NCBI GenBank assembly: GCA_947383005.1
Contig: CANDBT010000035.1
Span: 1-48,624, forward strand
Reading direction: 5' to 3'
DNA length: 48,624 nucleotides
DNA from: an uncultured bacterium
Lineage (GTDB): Bacteria; Bacillota; Clostridia; Lachnospirales; Lachnospiraceae
Shown here: positions 25,566-33,746 of the stretch, one piece after another
Layout: each line of letters begins with the position of its first letter
How positions within the stretch are numbered: the first letter of the stretch is position 1
Notes under the pieces: generated by a model
What the model was told of the DNA's origin: nothing
Database searches by the model: none
The model's input: only the letters and a program-made list of their open reading frames with translations
Position numbers and translations under genes: made by a program

Positions 25566-27596
25566 ATGGAGAATATTTTTTGCCATCCGGGCATTGCAAA
25601 GATTCCTTATGGCGGGGATTACAATCCGGAACAATGGCCGGAAGAAATCTGGAAAGAGGATATGCGGCTGTTTAAACTGGCAGGGATTGACTGCGTGACC
25701 TTGAATGTATTTAGCTGGGCGGCGCTGCAGCCGGATGAAGATACTTATTGTTTTGACAAGCTGGATCAGATAATGGAGATGGCGCAAAAAAACGGGCTTT
25801 GGGTAATCCTGGCTACGTCTACGGCTGCCCATCCGGCCTGGATGGCAAGAAAATATCCCGAGGTGCTGCGGACAGAGTTTTCCGGTATCCGCAGGAAATT
25901 TGGAGGAAGGCATAATTCCTGCCCGAACAGTAAGATTTTCCGGAAATATTCCCGGAGGCTGGCAGAAAAGCTGGCGGAGCGTTATGGGCATTATGAAAAT
26001 CTGATTGCCTGGCATGTCAGCAATGAATACGGCGGGGAATGTTATTGTGAGAATTGTGAGCGGGCTTTCCGGGCCTGGCTGAAAGAAAAGTATAAGACGC
26101 TTGAGGAACTGAACAGGGCCTGGAATACCAGTTTTTGGGGACATACTTTTTATGACTGGGAAGAAATTGTGGCGCCGAATATGCAGAGTGAGCATTTTGC
26201 CGAGGAACGGACCATGTTTCAGGGGATATCGCTGGATTACCGGCGGTTCAGTTCCGATTCCATGCTGGCCAATTACCGCGCCGAATATGAAGCGATCAAG
26301 GCTGTGACCCCGGATATCCCGGTAACGACAAACCTGATGGGATTTTACAAGTTGCTGGATTATCAGAAATGGGCCAAATATATGGATTTTATTTCCTGGG
26401 ATAATTACCCAGACAATGAAACTCCTGCGGCAAGAATAGCAATGAACCATGATCTGATGCGGGGGCTGAAGAATGGACAGCCGTTTGCGTTGATGGAGCA
26501 GACACCGAGCGTTACCAATTGGCTTTCTTATAATGCCCTTAAGCGGCCGGGAGTGATGCGGCTTTTGAGTTATCAGGCCGTGGCACATGGAGCGGATTCG
26601 GTGCTGTTTTTCCAGATGCGCAGGACGATAGGTGCCTGTGAGAAATATCATGGGGCGGTAATCGACCATGCGGGCCATGAACATACCCGGGTATTCCGGG
26701 AAATCCAGGCTTTGGGTGAGGAGCTGAAAAAATTGGGGAGCCAGACCATGGGGGGAAGGACTCCGGCGAAAGCGGCGATTATCTTTGATTGGGATAACTG
26801 GTGGGCGTTGGAATATTCGGCAGGGCCGAGTTGTGACTTGAGATATCTGGATGAGGTAGAGCGTTATTACACCGCATTTTATGAACAGAATATCCCGGTG
26901 GACCTGATTTCCGTAGAAGACAGCCTGGACAGCTATCAATTAGTCGTGGCGCCTATACTGTATATGGTGAAAACGGGCTATGAGCAGGCGCTTTATCGAT
27001 ATGCAGAAGCCGGAGGGACCCTGGTCGTCACCTTTTTCAGCGGGATTACAGAAGAACATGATTTGGTTGTTACCGGCGGTTATCCGGGGCGGCTGAGGGA
27101 ACTTCTGGGGATTTGGGTAGAAGAAAGCGACGCCCTTCCCCAGGGGGCTCAAAACGGCTTCACCTGGCGGGGAAAGCATTATCCGGCAGAGCTTTTATGC
27201 GATATCCTGCATTTGGAAGGAGCCAGGGGAGAGGCTGTCTATGAAGCGGATTTTTATGCCGGCAGCCCGGCTCTTTCCTGCAATTCATTCGGCAAAGGGA
27301 ATGCCTGGTATGTGGCTACCCGCAGCAGCCAGGAATTTTATCATGATTTGATTCGCTGTATCAGCCGGGAAATCGGCCTGGAGGAAATCTGGACGCCCAT
27401 AGCCGGAGTGGAAATCTGTGAACGGTGCAATGAAACCGGAAGATACTTGTTCTTTTTGAACCATACGAATGAAGAGACGGAGATTACTATGGAAGACAGA
27501 GGGAAATGCCTCCTGGACGGGTGCTGGTATGACCGGGGGGACAAAGTCCTGCTTCCGGGAAAAGATGTATTGCTTTATTTCTGCGAGAAACGCTGA
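25566..27596 (+). CDS. GH42 beta-galactosidase
   Basis: Cytoplasmic beta-galactosidase that would remove the galactose capping xyloglucan side chains. The 676 residues follow the GH42 layout: barrel, trimerisation domain with a class I amidotransferase-like fold, and a small C-terminal beta domain. Acid/base E154 is in WHVSNEYGGE and nucleophile E311 in FALMEQTPS. C159, C161 and C164 (CYCENC), with an earlier Cys in HNSCPNS, match the zinc site of the family. There is no signal peptide. The start is ATG 25566, nine bases after GGAGG; an earlier in-frame GTG has no such site. Some GH42 enzymes act on arabinosides, so galactoside is the likely but not the only substrate. Confidence 0.92.
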   Translation: MENIFCHPGIAKIPYGGDYNPEQWPEEIWKEDMRLFKLAGIDCVTLNVFSWAALQPDEDTYCFDKLDQIMEMAQKNGLWVILATSTAAHPAWMARKYPEVLRTEFSGIRRKFGGRHNSCPNSKIFRKYSRRLAEKLAERYGHYENLIAWHVSNEYGGECYCENCERAFRAWLKEKYKTLEELNRAWNTSFWGHTFYDWEEIVAPNMQSEHFAEERTMFQGISLDYRRFSSDSMLANYRAEYEAIKAVTPDIPVTTNLMGFYKLLDYQKWAKYMDFISWDNYPDNETPAARIAMNHDLMRGLKNGQPFALMEQTPSVTNWLSYNALKRPGVMRLLSYQAVAHGADSVLFFQMRRTIGACEKYHGAVIDHAGHEHTRVFREIQALGEELKKLGSQTMGGRTPAKAAIIFDWDNWWALEYSAGPSCDLRYLDEVERYYTAFYEQNIPVDLISVEDSLDSYQLVVAPILYMVKTGYEQALYRYAEAGGTLVVTFFSGITEEHDLVVTGGYPGRLRELLGIWVEESDALPQGAQNGFTWRGKHYPAELLCDILHLEGARGEAVYEADFYAGSPALSCNSFGKGNAWYVATRSSQEFYHDLIRCISREIGLEEIWTPIAGVEICERCNETGRYLFFLNHTNEETEITMEDRGKCLLDGCWYDRGDKVLLPGKDVLLYFCEKR

Positions 27597-27610
27597 AAGA
27601 GAAAAACTGA

Positions 27611-29410
27611 ATGGGGTATTTACAGATGGGGGCATGGAGAACACGGATAAGATGTCTTTTTGATAAGCTTTTGGGTATGCGCCTGTGTTATCAGATGGCG
27701 GTAGTCTATGCTGTCGGAGGCGCCCTGCCGGTAATCCTGATTGGTATGTATTTAATTCAGGGGACAAACCGGATTTTGGTGGAGCGGGAGCAGCAGGCCG
27801 AGCTGTCGGAGCTGAATTTGATGAGCAGGGAAGCGGAGAATCTTTTTGGCACGGTCAACAGCGTATCCAAAAGTTTTTATTTTGATCAGCAGCTTGAACA
27901 TATTGCCGGAAATCAATATCAGGAATATCAGGAGATTGTTGATGATTACCGTGCCTATACCACATTTAATTCGGTAAGAAATTTATATAGCAGGCAATTG
28001 AGTTATATCACATTATTTGTGGAAAATGATACGATTGCAGAGAATGCGCAATTTGTTAAAGTGGATAAAGAAATCCGTTCACAAGCCTGGTATCAGCGGG
28101 TGATGAACCAGGGAGGAGGCGGGGTCTGGCAGTATCTTTCTTTTCATCTGGATAATAATCGGTATTTGGCGTTATCCCGGCTTTTGAGAACCCAGAAGGG
28201 TGAGAAAGTCGGGGTATTGGTCGTTTATCTGCGCATGGAGCGTTTGGAAGAGCTTTTAGGGCAGCGGAAAAAAGATACTTGCATCGTATTGAACCAAAAT
28301 GAGGTTATTGCGGGTGAAGACGTACGTTTTTCCCAAATAAGGGATTTGCTTGATGACCAGGGGAAAAATGACTGCCAGAAGAAGATTGAGTTGGATGGGG
28401 AAGAATATTTGCTGACCTGTGCTGCGGTGGGCATCGGTGAGACAAAGGATCATATCCAGATTGTCAGTATAAAATCCTATCAGGATATTTTAAAAAGGGC
28501 TAACCAGCAAAACCAGAGAAGCCTGATAATATTTCTTGCAAGTGCATTTTTGTCGGTGTCGATGATTTTTCTATTTTCCCGGGCATTCAGCGGCAGGGTA
28601 AACCGTTTTCACAGACAGATGCAGAAAGCGGCTGTCGGAGATTTCAATTTGGAGAAGAGCCTGGGCGGAAATGATGAGATTAGTGAGCTTTATGGTTATT
28701 TATGGACGATGATCAGGGATATCCAGAGGCTTTTGTCACAAATTTATCAGGAACGCCTTCATGCAGAGCAGCTTAAAACCAGACAGAGGGAGGTCGAATT
28801 CAAGATGCTCGCGAGCCAGATTAATCCCCATTTTCTTTATAATACGTTAGAGATAATCCGGATGAAGGCACGGATAAACCATCAGCCGGAAATTGAAGAA
28901 TTGGTGAAAATGCTGGCAAAGATTTTGCGGAGCAATGTATCGGCGGGGGATATGGATGTGCCATTGCAGCAGGAATTAACCCTGGTGGAATCTTATTTGA
29001 AAATCCAGCAGTACCGTTTCGACGAACGGCTGGAATATCGGATTAATGTGGAAGAAGCACTGAGAAAAATTCCTGTCTTGCCGCTGATTCTTCAGCCTCT
29101 TGTGGAAAATTCCATTATTCATGGGATGGAAGACAAGGAAGGCGTGGTCCATATTGATATCAGCGCCTGTTGGGACGGGGAAGATGTACTGGTGATTGTG
29201 GAGGATGACGGTTTGGGGATTGAACCGGAGATGCTGAAGGCTCTCAGGGAAGGTCTTAACAGCCGGGAGCTGAACAAGACCCATATAGGGATATGCAATG
29301 TACATCAGCGGCTGCGTCTCAAGTATGGGGCGGAATATGGGCTTACGATTGAAAGTGAAGCAGGCAGCTATACCCGTGTGGCCGTGCGTCTGCCGTTTGG
29401 AGAGATTTGA
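27611..29410 (+). CDS. YesM-type sensor histidine kinase
   Basis: Membrane sensor kinase, 599 residues from ATG 27611. A first membrane helix (about 28-49), an extracytoplasmic sensing domain of about 250 residues, a second helix (about 303-325) and a HAMP-like linker lead to a His_kinase domain with the phospho-acceptor H407 in QINPHFLYNTLE. The ATPase domain has PLVENSIIHGM and VEDDGLGIEPE. It is probably the partner of the YesN regulator at 13585-15123, although six genes separate them. It lies 14 bases after the GH42 gene and 60 before the fucosidase gene. The ribosome site at the chosen start is weak; in-frame ATGs at 27626 and 27677 are alternatives. Confidence 0.9.
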   Translation: MGYLQMGAWRTRIRCLFDKLLGMRLCYQMAVVYAVGGALPVILIGMYLIQGTNRILVEREQQAELSELNLMSREAENLFGTVNSVSKSFYFDQQLEHIAGNQYQEYQEIVDDYRAYTTFNSVRNLYSRQLSYITLFVENDTIAENAQFVKVDKEIRSQAWYQRVMNQGGGGVWQYLSFHLDNNRYLALSRLLRTQKGEKVGVLVVYLRMERLEELLGQRKKDTCIVLNQNEVIAGEDVRFSQIRDLLDDQGKNDCQKKIELDGEEYLLTCAAVGIGETKDHIQIVSIKSYQDILKRANQQNQRSLIIFLASAFLSVSMIFLFSRAFSGRVNRFHRQMQKAAVGDFNLEKSLGGNDEISELYGYLWTMIRDIQRLLSQIYQERLHAEQLKTRQREVEFKMLASQINPHFLYNTLEIIRMKARINHQPEIEELVKMLAKILRSNVSAGDMDVPLQQELTLVESYLKIQQYRFDERLEYRINVEEALRKIPVLPLILQPLVENSIIHGMEDKEGVVHIDISACWDGEDVLVIVEDDGLGIEPEMLKALREGLNSRELNKTHIGICNVHQRLRLKYGAEYGLTIESEAGSYTRVAVRLPFGEI

Positions 29411-29470
29411 TGGCACAAGGAGAAAAGGCGTCAAGATAGGTAGCATATATATCCGGAAAGGAGAGACGGT

Positions 29471-30976
29471 GTGACGTCAGAGACAGAGAAAAGGGAATGG
29501 GAGCTGGCTTATGGGAAAGAAATCCGTCAAATCGCCGGGTCGGGCCCCTGGCTTCCGGATTGGGACAGTTTGGCTGCCAGAAAAAGCCCTTGGTGGTTTA
29601 CGGAAGCCAAATTCGGGATATTTATTCACTGGGGGCTTTATAGTATAGCGGCTCATGGAAATGAATGGTACTCACGGAATATGTATATCCGCCAGAAAGA
29701 AGAGTGGAGTTATCATCGAAAAACATATGGCGCTCATAATCGTTTTGGGTATAAAGATTTTATCCCGCTTTTTACTGCCGAAAATTTTGATGCCGGAGAA
29801 TGGGTGGATTTGTTTGTGAGGGCGGGAGCCAGATACTGCCTTCCGGTGGCGGAGCACCATGATGGTTTTCAGATGTACCGCAGTAAGTTATCCCGGTGGA
29901 ATTGCTGGGATATGGGGCCGCGCAGGGATATCCTTATGGAGTGGAAGCAGGCAGCCGAAACAGCCGGGCTGGTGTTCGGCGCATCCAGCCATCGGGCGGA
30001 ACATTGGTTCTTTATGGGCCATGGAAAAGAATTTGACAGTGATGTGAAGGAACCTATGGAACGGGGGGATTTTTATTGGCCGGCAGGGAAAGAACCAGAA
30101 GACCATATGGATTTCTTTAGCCGGCCGTACCCTTCAGAAGAATTTGTTGAGGATTGGATACTGCGCACCTGTGAGCTGGTTGAAAGCTATCATCCCTCCT
30201 TGCTCTATTTTGACTGGTGGGTGCAGCATGAGGCTTTTAAGGAAGCGATAAAGCTGGTGGCAGCTTACTATTATAACCAGGCGGAAAAATGGGATAAACG
30301 AGTTTCCGTTTGTTATAAACATGATGCTATGGCTTTTGGAAGCGGGATTCCTGAGATGGAGCGGGGAGCTTTTGCGCAGGCGGTTCCTTTTGTCTGGCAA
30401 AGCGATACGTCTGTCGCCAGCAATTCCTGGTGCTATACGGATAGTTTAGATTACAAAACGGTCCGGCAGATTTTGCTTCAGTTGATCCAGGTGGTTTGCC
30501 GTAACGGAAATTTGCTGCTGAACGTAGCTCCACGGGGAGACGGTTCAATCCCGGATAAAGAGCGGGAGATTTTGGAGGGGATTGGCAAATGGATGGAAAT
30601 TAACGGGGAAGCCGTTTATGGCAGCCATCCGTGGCGGATTGCCGGGGAAGGGACGACAGCGGAACGTCAAGGGCAGTTTACGGATGGGGATGAGATTGCC
30701 TACACGAAAGAGGATATGCGTTTTACCGCCCGGGGCGGTAATATCTATGCTTTTGTCCTTTCCTGGCCGGAAGACGGAGTGGTATGTATCCGTTCGTTGG
30801 CGGCCCGCGGGGAAGGGAAAGAGCGGATGGAACCGGTATTTGCCGGGTTTATCCGGAATGTGGGGATTCTGGGCGTCAAAGAAGAAATTCAATGGAGGCA
30901 GGATAGTTGTGGGCTGTGGGTTTTTGCAAAGCAGGTAAAAAGCGTATTGCCGGTAGTTGTGAGAGTGAGGATTTAG
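29471..30976 (+). CDS. GH29 alpha-L-fucosidase
   Basis: Cytoplasmic retaining alpha-L-fucosidase that would remove terminal fucose from imported fucosylated oligosaccharides. The 501-residue protein opens with the family hallmark WWFTEAKFGIFIHWGLYS. The predicted nucleophile is D248 in LLYFDWW, and a C-terminal beta domain follows. No signal peptide is present. The start is a GTG with AAAGGAGAG six bases upstream. In a xyloglucan locus the fucose would be alpha-1,2-linked to galactose; many GH29 enzymes prefer alpha-1,3/1,4 or act broadly, so the linkage is inferred. A terminator follows at 31006-31037. Confidence 0.92.
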   Translation: MTSETEKREWELAYGKEIRQIAGSGPWLPDWDSLAARKSPWWFTEAKFGIFIHWGLYSIAAHGNEWYSRNMYIRQKEEWSYHRKTYGAHNRFGYKDFIPLFTAENFDAGEWVDLFVRAGARYCLPVAEHHDGFQMYRSKLSRWNCWDMGPRRDILMEWKQAAETAGLVFGASSHRAEHWFFMGHGKEFDSDVKEPMERGDFYWPAGKEPEDHMDFFSRPYPSEEFVEDWILRTCELVESYHPSLLYFDWWVQHEAFKEAIKLVAAYYYNQAEKWDKRVSVCYKHDAMAFGSGIPEMERGAFAQAVPFVWQSDTSVASNSWCYTDSLDYKTVRQILLQLIQVVCRNGNLLLNVAPRGDGSIPDKEREILEGIGKWMEINGEAVYGSHPWRIAGEGTTAERQGQFTDGDEIAYTKEDMRFTARGGNIYAFVLSWPEDGVVCIRSLAARGEGKERMEPVFAGFIRNVGILGVKEEIQWRQDSCGLWVFAKQVKSVLPVVVRVRI

Positions 30977-31005
30977 GATAGAAAAACAAGAACAGGATCA
31001 GGAGA

Positions 31006-31037
31006 TAAAACGTTGGAAACGGATTCCGGCGTTTTTT
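31006..31037 (+). terminator. Rho-independent terminator after the fucosidase gene
   Basis: AAAACG and GGAA pair with TTCC and CGTTTT around a short loop, then a run of seven T. It ends the transporter/GH42/kinase/fucosidase unit. Confidence 0.85.
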
Positions 31038-31038
31038 T

Positions 31039-31142
31039 GTATGCACAGGCCCGCATAAGGAAGCTTGCTGCTGGCGCAGCATGCGGGCCACGCGGCGAGT
31101 AGGGGGAAGATGGCTGCTGCCTGTCGTCTGAACTGTTACAAA
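31039..31142. repeat. Palindromic repeat, family E (copy 2), with a family D-like end
   Basis: ATGCACAGGCCCGCAT and GCAGCATGCGGGCC repeat the copy at 21804-21843, again directly after a terminator. The stretch ends in TCTGAACTGTTACA, the terminal motif of the GTAAC-ended elements. The rest of the gene-free region up to 31326 is an AT-rich leader with AATTCGAATT near 31297 and no clear promoter. Confidence 0.65.
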
Positions 31143-31326
31143 ATAATAAAAAAATCAGGGGATTTATAAACAAAAAATCAGGTATTTTTCTTTTGCTTGT
31201 TGTGATAGAGTGTGCGCATAGCGGCAGATGATTGAATTGGTACGGATACTATTTAAGCCGTTGAGGGTAATTATTTGAATCAGATTATTTTTAATTCGAA
31301 TTATTTTAAATGGAGGAAAACAAAAA

Positions 31327-33672
31327 ATGAAGTTTCATAATGGTTGCTGGCTTTTGAAAGAGGGGTTTGCCGGTTTTTCCCCACAGGAGATTTATGAGGT
31401 AAAGAAAAATGAATGCTCTCTGGAATTATATGCGCCGGCAAGGAAGATTGTAACGAAAGGGAATACCCTGGACGGGGTAAATCTTTATATAAAAATCACT
31501 GTCCCGGCACCGGAAACGTTTCGGGTACAGGTGATCCACCACAAGGGAGTATGCAGTAAAGGGCCGGAGTTTGAATTGAATATGGATGATTCCCGTCCGG
31601 TTTCAGTTGCGGAGGAAGGAGATTGGTTGCGGGTGACAGACGGGAGCATGGGTTTGTCCGTCAACAAGGTGGATTGTTCCCTCGTAATTGAGCGGGCGGG
31701 GAAAGTGCTTACCCGGTGCGAAGGAAAAGATCTGGCTTATATCCGGGGGAATTGGACAGGGCTGGCCTATGACGTGCATGAGAAAAAAGAAGCATGGATG
31801 TGCCAGCAGTTAGGACTGGGCGTAGGGGAACTGATATACGGCCTGGGCGAGCGGTTTACGCCTTTTGTAAAAAACGGGCAGTCTGTGTCAATCTGGAATG
31901 AGGATGGCGGCACCAGTACGGAGCAGTCTTACAAGAATATTCCGTTTTATCTGTCAAACAGAGGGTATGGCGTATTGGTGAACCATCCCGAACGGGTAGA
32001 GTTTGAGGTGGGCACGGAACAGGTGTCTAAATTGGCTTTTTCTGTGGAAGGGGAAAAGCTGGATTATTTTGTGATAGGCGGCGAAACCATGAAAGATGTG
32101 TTGGTGCGCTATACGGATTTAACCGGAAAGCCGGCGTTGACGGCGCCGTGGAGTTTTGGCTTATGGCTGTCTACCTCTTTTACCACAGATTATGATGAAC
32201 AGACCGTAATGAGTTTTATCGACGGAATGGAACAGAGGGGAATTCCTTTAAGCGTGTTTCATTTTGACTGCTGTTGGATGAGGGAATTCCATTGGACGGA
32301 CTTTATCTGGGATGAGCGGGTATTCCCGGACCCGGAGGGGATGCTGGCGAGGATTAAAGCCAGGGGAATTAAAATCTGCGTGTGGATTAATCCTTATATT
32401 GCCCAGGAATCGGCCCTGTTTGACGAAGGGATGGAAAAAGGCTATTTTCTTACGCGCCCCAACGGCGATGTATGGCAATGGGATATGTGGCAGCCGGGGC
32501 TGGCTATTGTGGATTTTACGAATCCGGATGCGGTGAGGTGGTATCAGTCCGGGCTTGAACGGCTGTTGGATATGGGAGTGGACTGCTTCAAAACCGATTT
32601 TGGGGAGAGGATTCCTACGGAAGCTGTTTACCATAATGGTGCAGATCCACAGAAAATGCACAATTATTATACTTATTTGTACAATAAGGCGGTATATGAG
32701 GTGCTGGAGCGCAAAAAGGGCAGCGAGGAGGCCATCGTGTTTGCCCGGTCGGCTACCGTGGGCGGGCAGAAATTTCCGGTTCATTGGGGAGGGGATTGCT
32801 GGTCAAATTACGATTCCATGGGGGAAAGCCTGCGCGGCGGCTTGTCCTTAACCAGCAGCGGTTTTGGCTATTGGAGTCATGATATCGGCGGGTTTGAACA
32901 GCAGTCCACGGCGGATGTCTATAAGCGTTGGGCGGCATTTGGCCTGTTGTCGACACATAGCCGCCTTCATGGAAGCACATCGTACCGGGTGCCCTGGGTG
33001 TATGATGAGGAAGCGGTGGATGTAGTGCGTTTCTTTACGCGGATGAAACTGGAATTGATACCGTACCTGTATGCACAGGCGGTAAAAACCAGCCGGACAG
33101 GTATCCCTTTGATGCGCAGCATGGCTTTGGAATTTGAAGATGACCCGAACTGCCGGTATTTGGATCGGCAATATATGCTGGGAGACAGTTTTTTGGTAGC
33201 GCCGGTTTTCAATGAGGAAGGGATTGCCGAGTATTATCTGCCGCAGGGAAGGTGGATAAATTATCTCACGGGAGAGCAGGCCGACGGCGGTGTGTGGAGG
33301 AAAGAGAAACACGGGTATTTGTCCATCCCTTTGTGGGTCCGCGCCGGGAGCATGATCCCTGCCGCACCAGGTTGTATGGATGCGGGAAACGCTTTAAATG
33401 GAACTTTGGAATGGAAAATATTTGGCGTGGAAGAAAAAGCAGAAGCAGCAGCATATAAAGATGGCCGGATTTTGTGTACGTTGACCGTGGAGAAAGAAGG
33501 CAGGCAGGTGAAGTGTAAGGTTTCCGGGAATGCTTCCGTGCGCCTGGCAGGTTGTGGGAAAGCTTCTTTAGCCGAAGGGAGCCTGGCAGAGATGAAAAGA
33601 GACGGCGCCGATATAGTGGTTACAGGAATACGGGATGCCGAAGTTTGTTTAACGGTTGGTGATTGGCTGTGA
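31327..33672 (+). CDS. GH31 alpha-xylosidase (YicI type)
   Basis: Cytoplasmic alpha-xylosidase that removes alpha-1,6-xylose from the non-reducing glucose of xyloglucan oligosaccharides. The 781 residues run through an N-terminal beta-sandwich, a barrel and C-terminal beta domains. The block DCFKTDFGERIPTE with nucleophile D424, then ADPQKMHNYY, FARSATVGGQKFPVHWGGD with acid/base D490, and SHDIGGFE are near-identical to E. coli YicI and separate this branch from alpha-glucosidases. No signal peptide is seen. TGGAGGAAAA precedes the ATG. It starts a unit with the GH3 gene. This is the strongest single clue that the locus targets xyloglucan. Confidence 0.94.
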   Translation: MKFHNGCWLLKEGFAGFSPQEIYEVKKNECSLELYAPARKIVTKGNTLDGVNLYIKITVPAPETFRVQVIHHKGVCSKGPEFELNMDDSRPVSVAEEGDWLRVTDGSMGLSVNKVDCSLVIERAGKVLTRCEGKDLAYIRGNWTGLAYDVHEKKEAWMCQQLGLGVGELIYGLGERFTPFVKNGQSVSIWNEDGGTSTEQSYKNIPFYLSNRGYGVLVNHPERVEFEVGTEQVSKLAFSVEGEKLDYFVIGGETMKDVLVRYTDLTGKPALTAPWSFGLWLSTSFTTDYDEQTVMSFIDGMEQRGIPLSVFHFDCCWMREFHWTDFIWDERVFPDPEGMLARIKARGIKICVWINPYIAQESALFDEGMEKGYFLTRPNGDVWQWDMWQPGLAIVDFTNPDAVRWYQSGLERLLDMGVDCFKTDFGERIPTEAVYHNGADPQKMHNYYTYLYNKAVYEVLERKKGSEEAIVFARSATVGGQKFPVHWGGDCWSNYDSMGESLRGGLSLTSSGFGYWSHDIGGFEQQSTADVYKRWAAFGLLSTHSRLHGSTSYRVPWVYDEEAVDVVRFFTRMKLELIPYLYAQAVKTSRTGIPLMRSMALEFEDDPNCRYLDRQYMLGDSFLVAPVFNEEGIAEYYLPQGRWINYLTGEQADGGVWRKEKHGYLSIPLWVRAGSMIPAAPGCMDAGNALNGTLEWKIFGVEEKAEAAAYKDGRILCTLTVEKEGRQVKCKVSGNASVRLAGCGKASLAEGSLAEMKRDGADIVVTGIRDAEVCLTVGDWL

Positions 33673-33746
33673 TTCGGGGATTTGATGCCGGGAATGCAAT
33701 GATTATCGATAGAGTGCCTGATAAGTGTTTGGAGGTTTGATGAAAA

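Noticed and set aside
25548-26939. Long open frame on the minus strand (463 codons)
   Set aside because: Antisense to the GH42 gene, whose catalytic residues and zinc site are intact; no ribosome site or family match.
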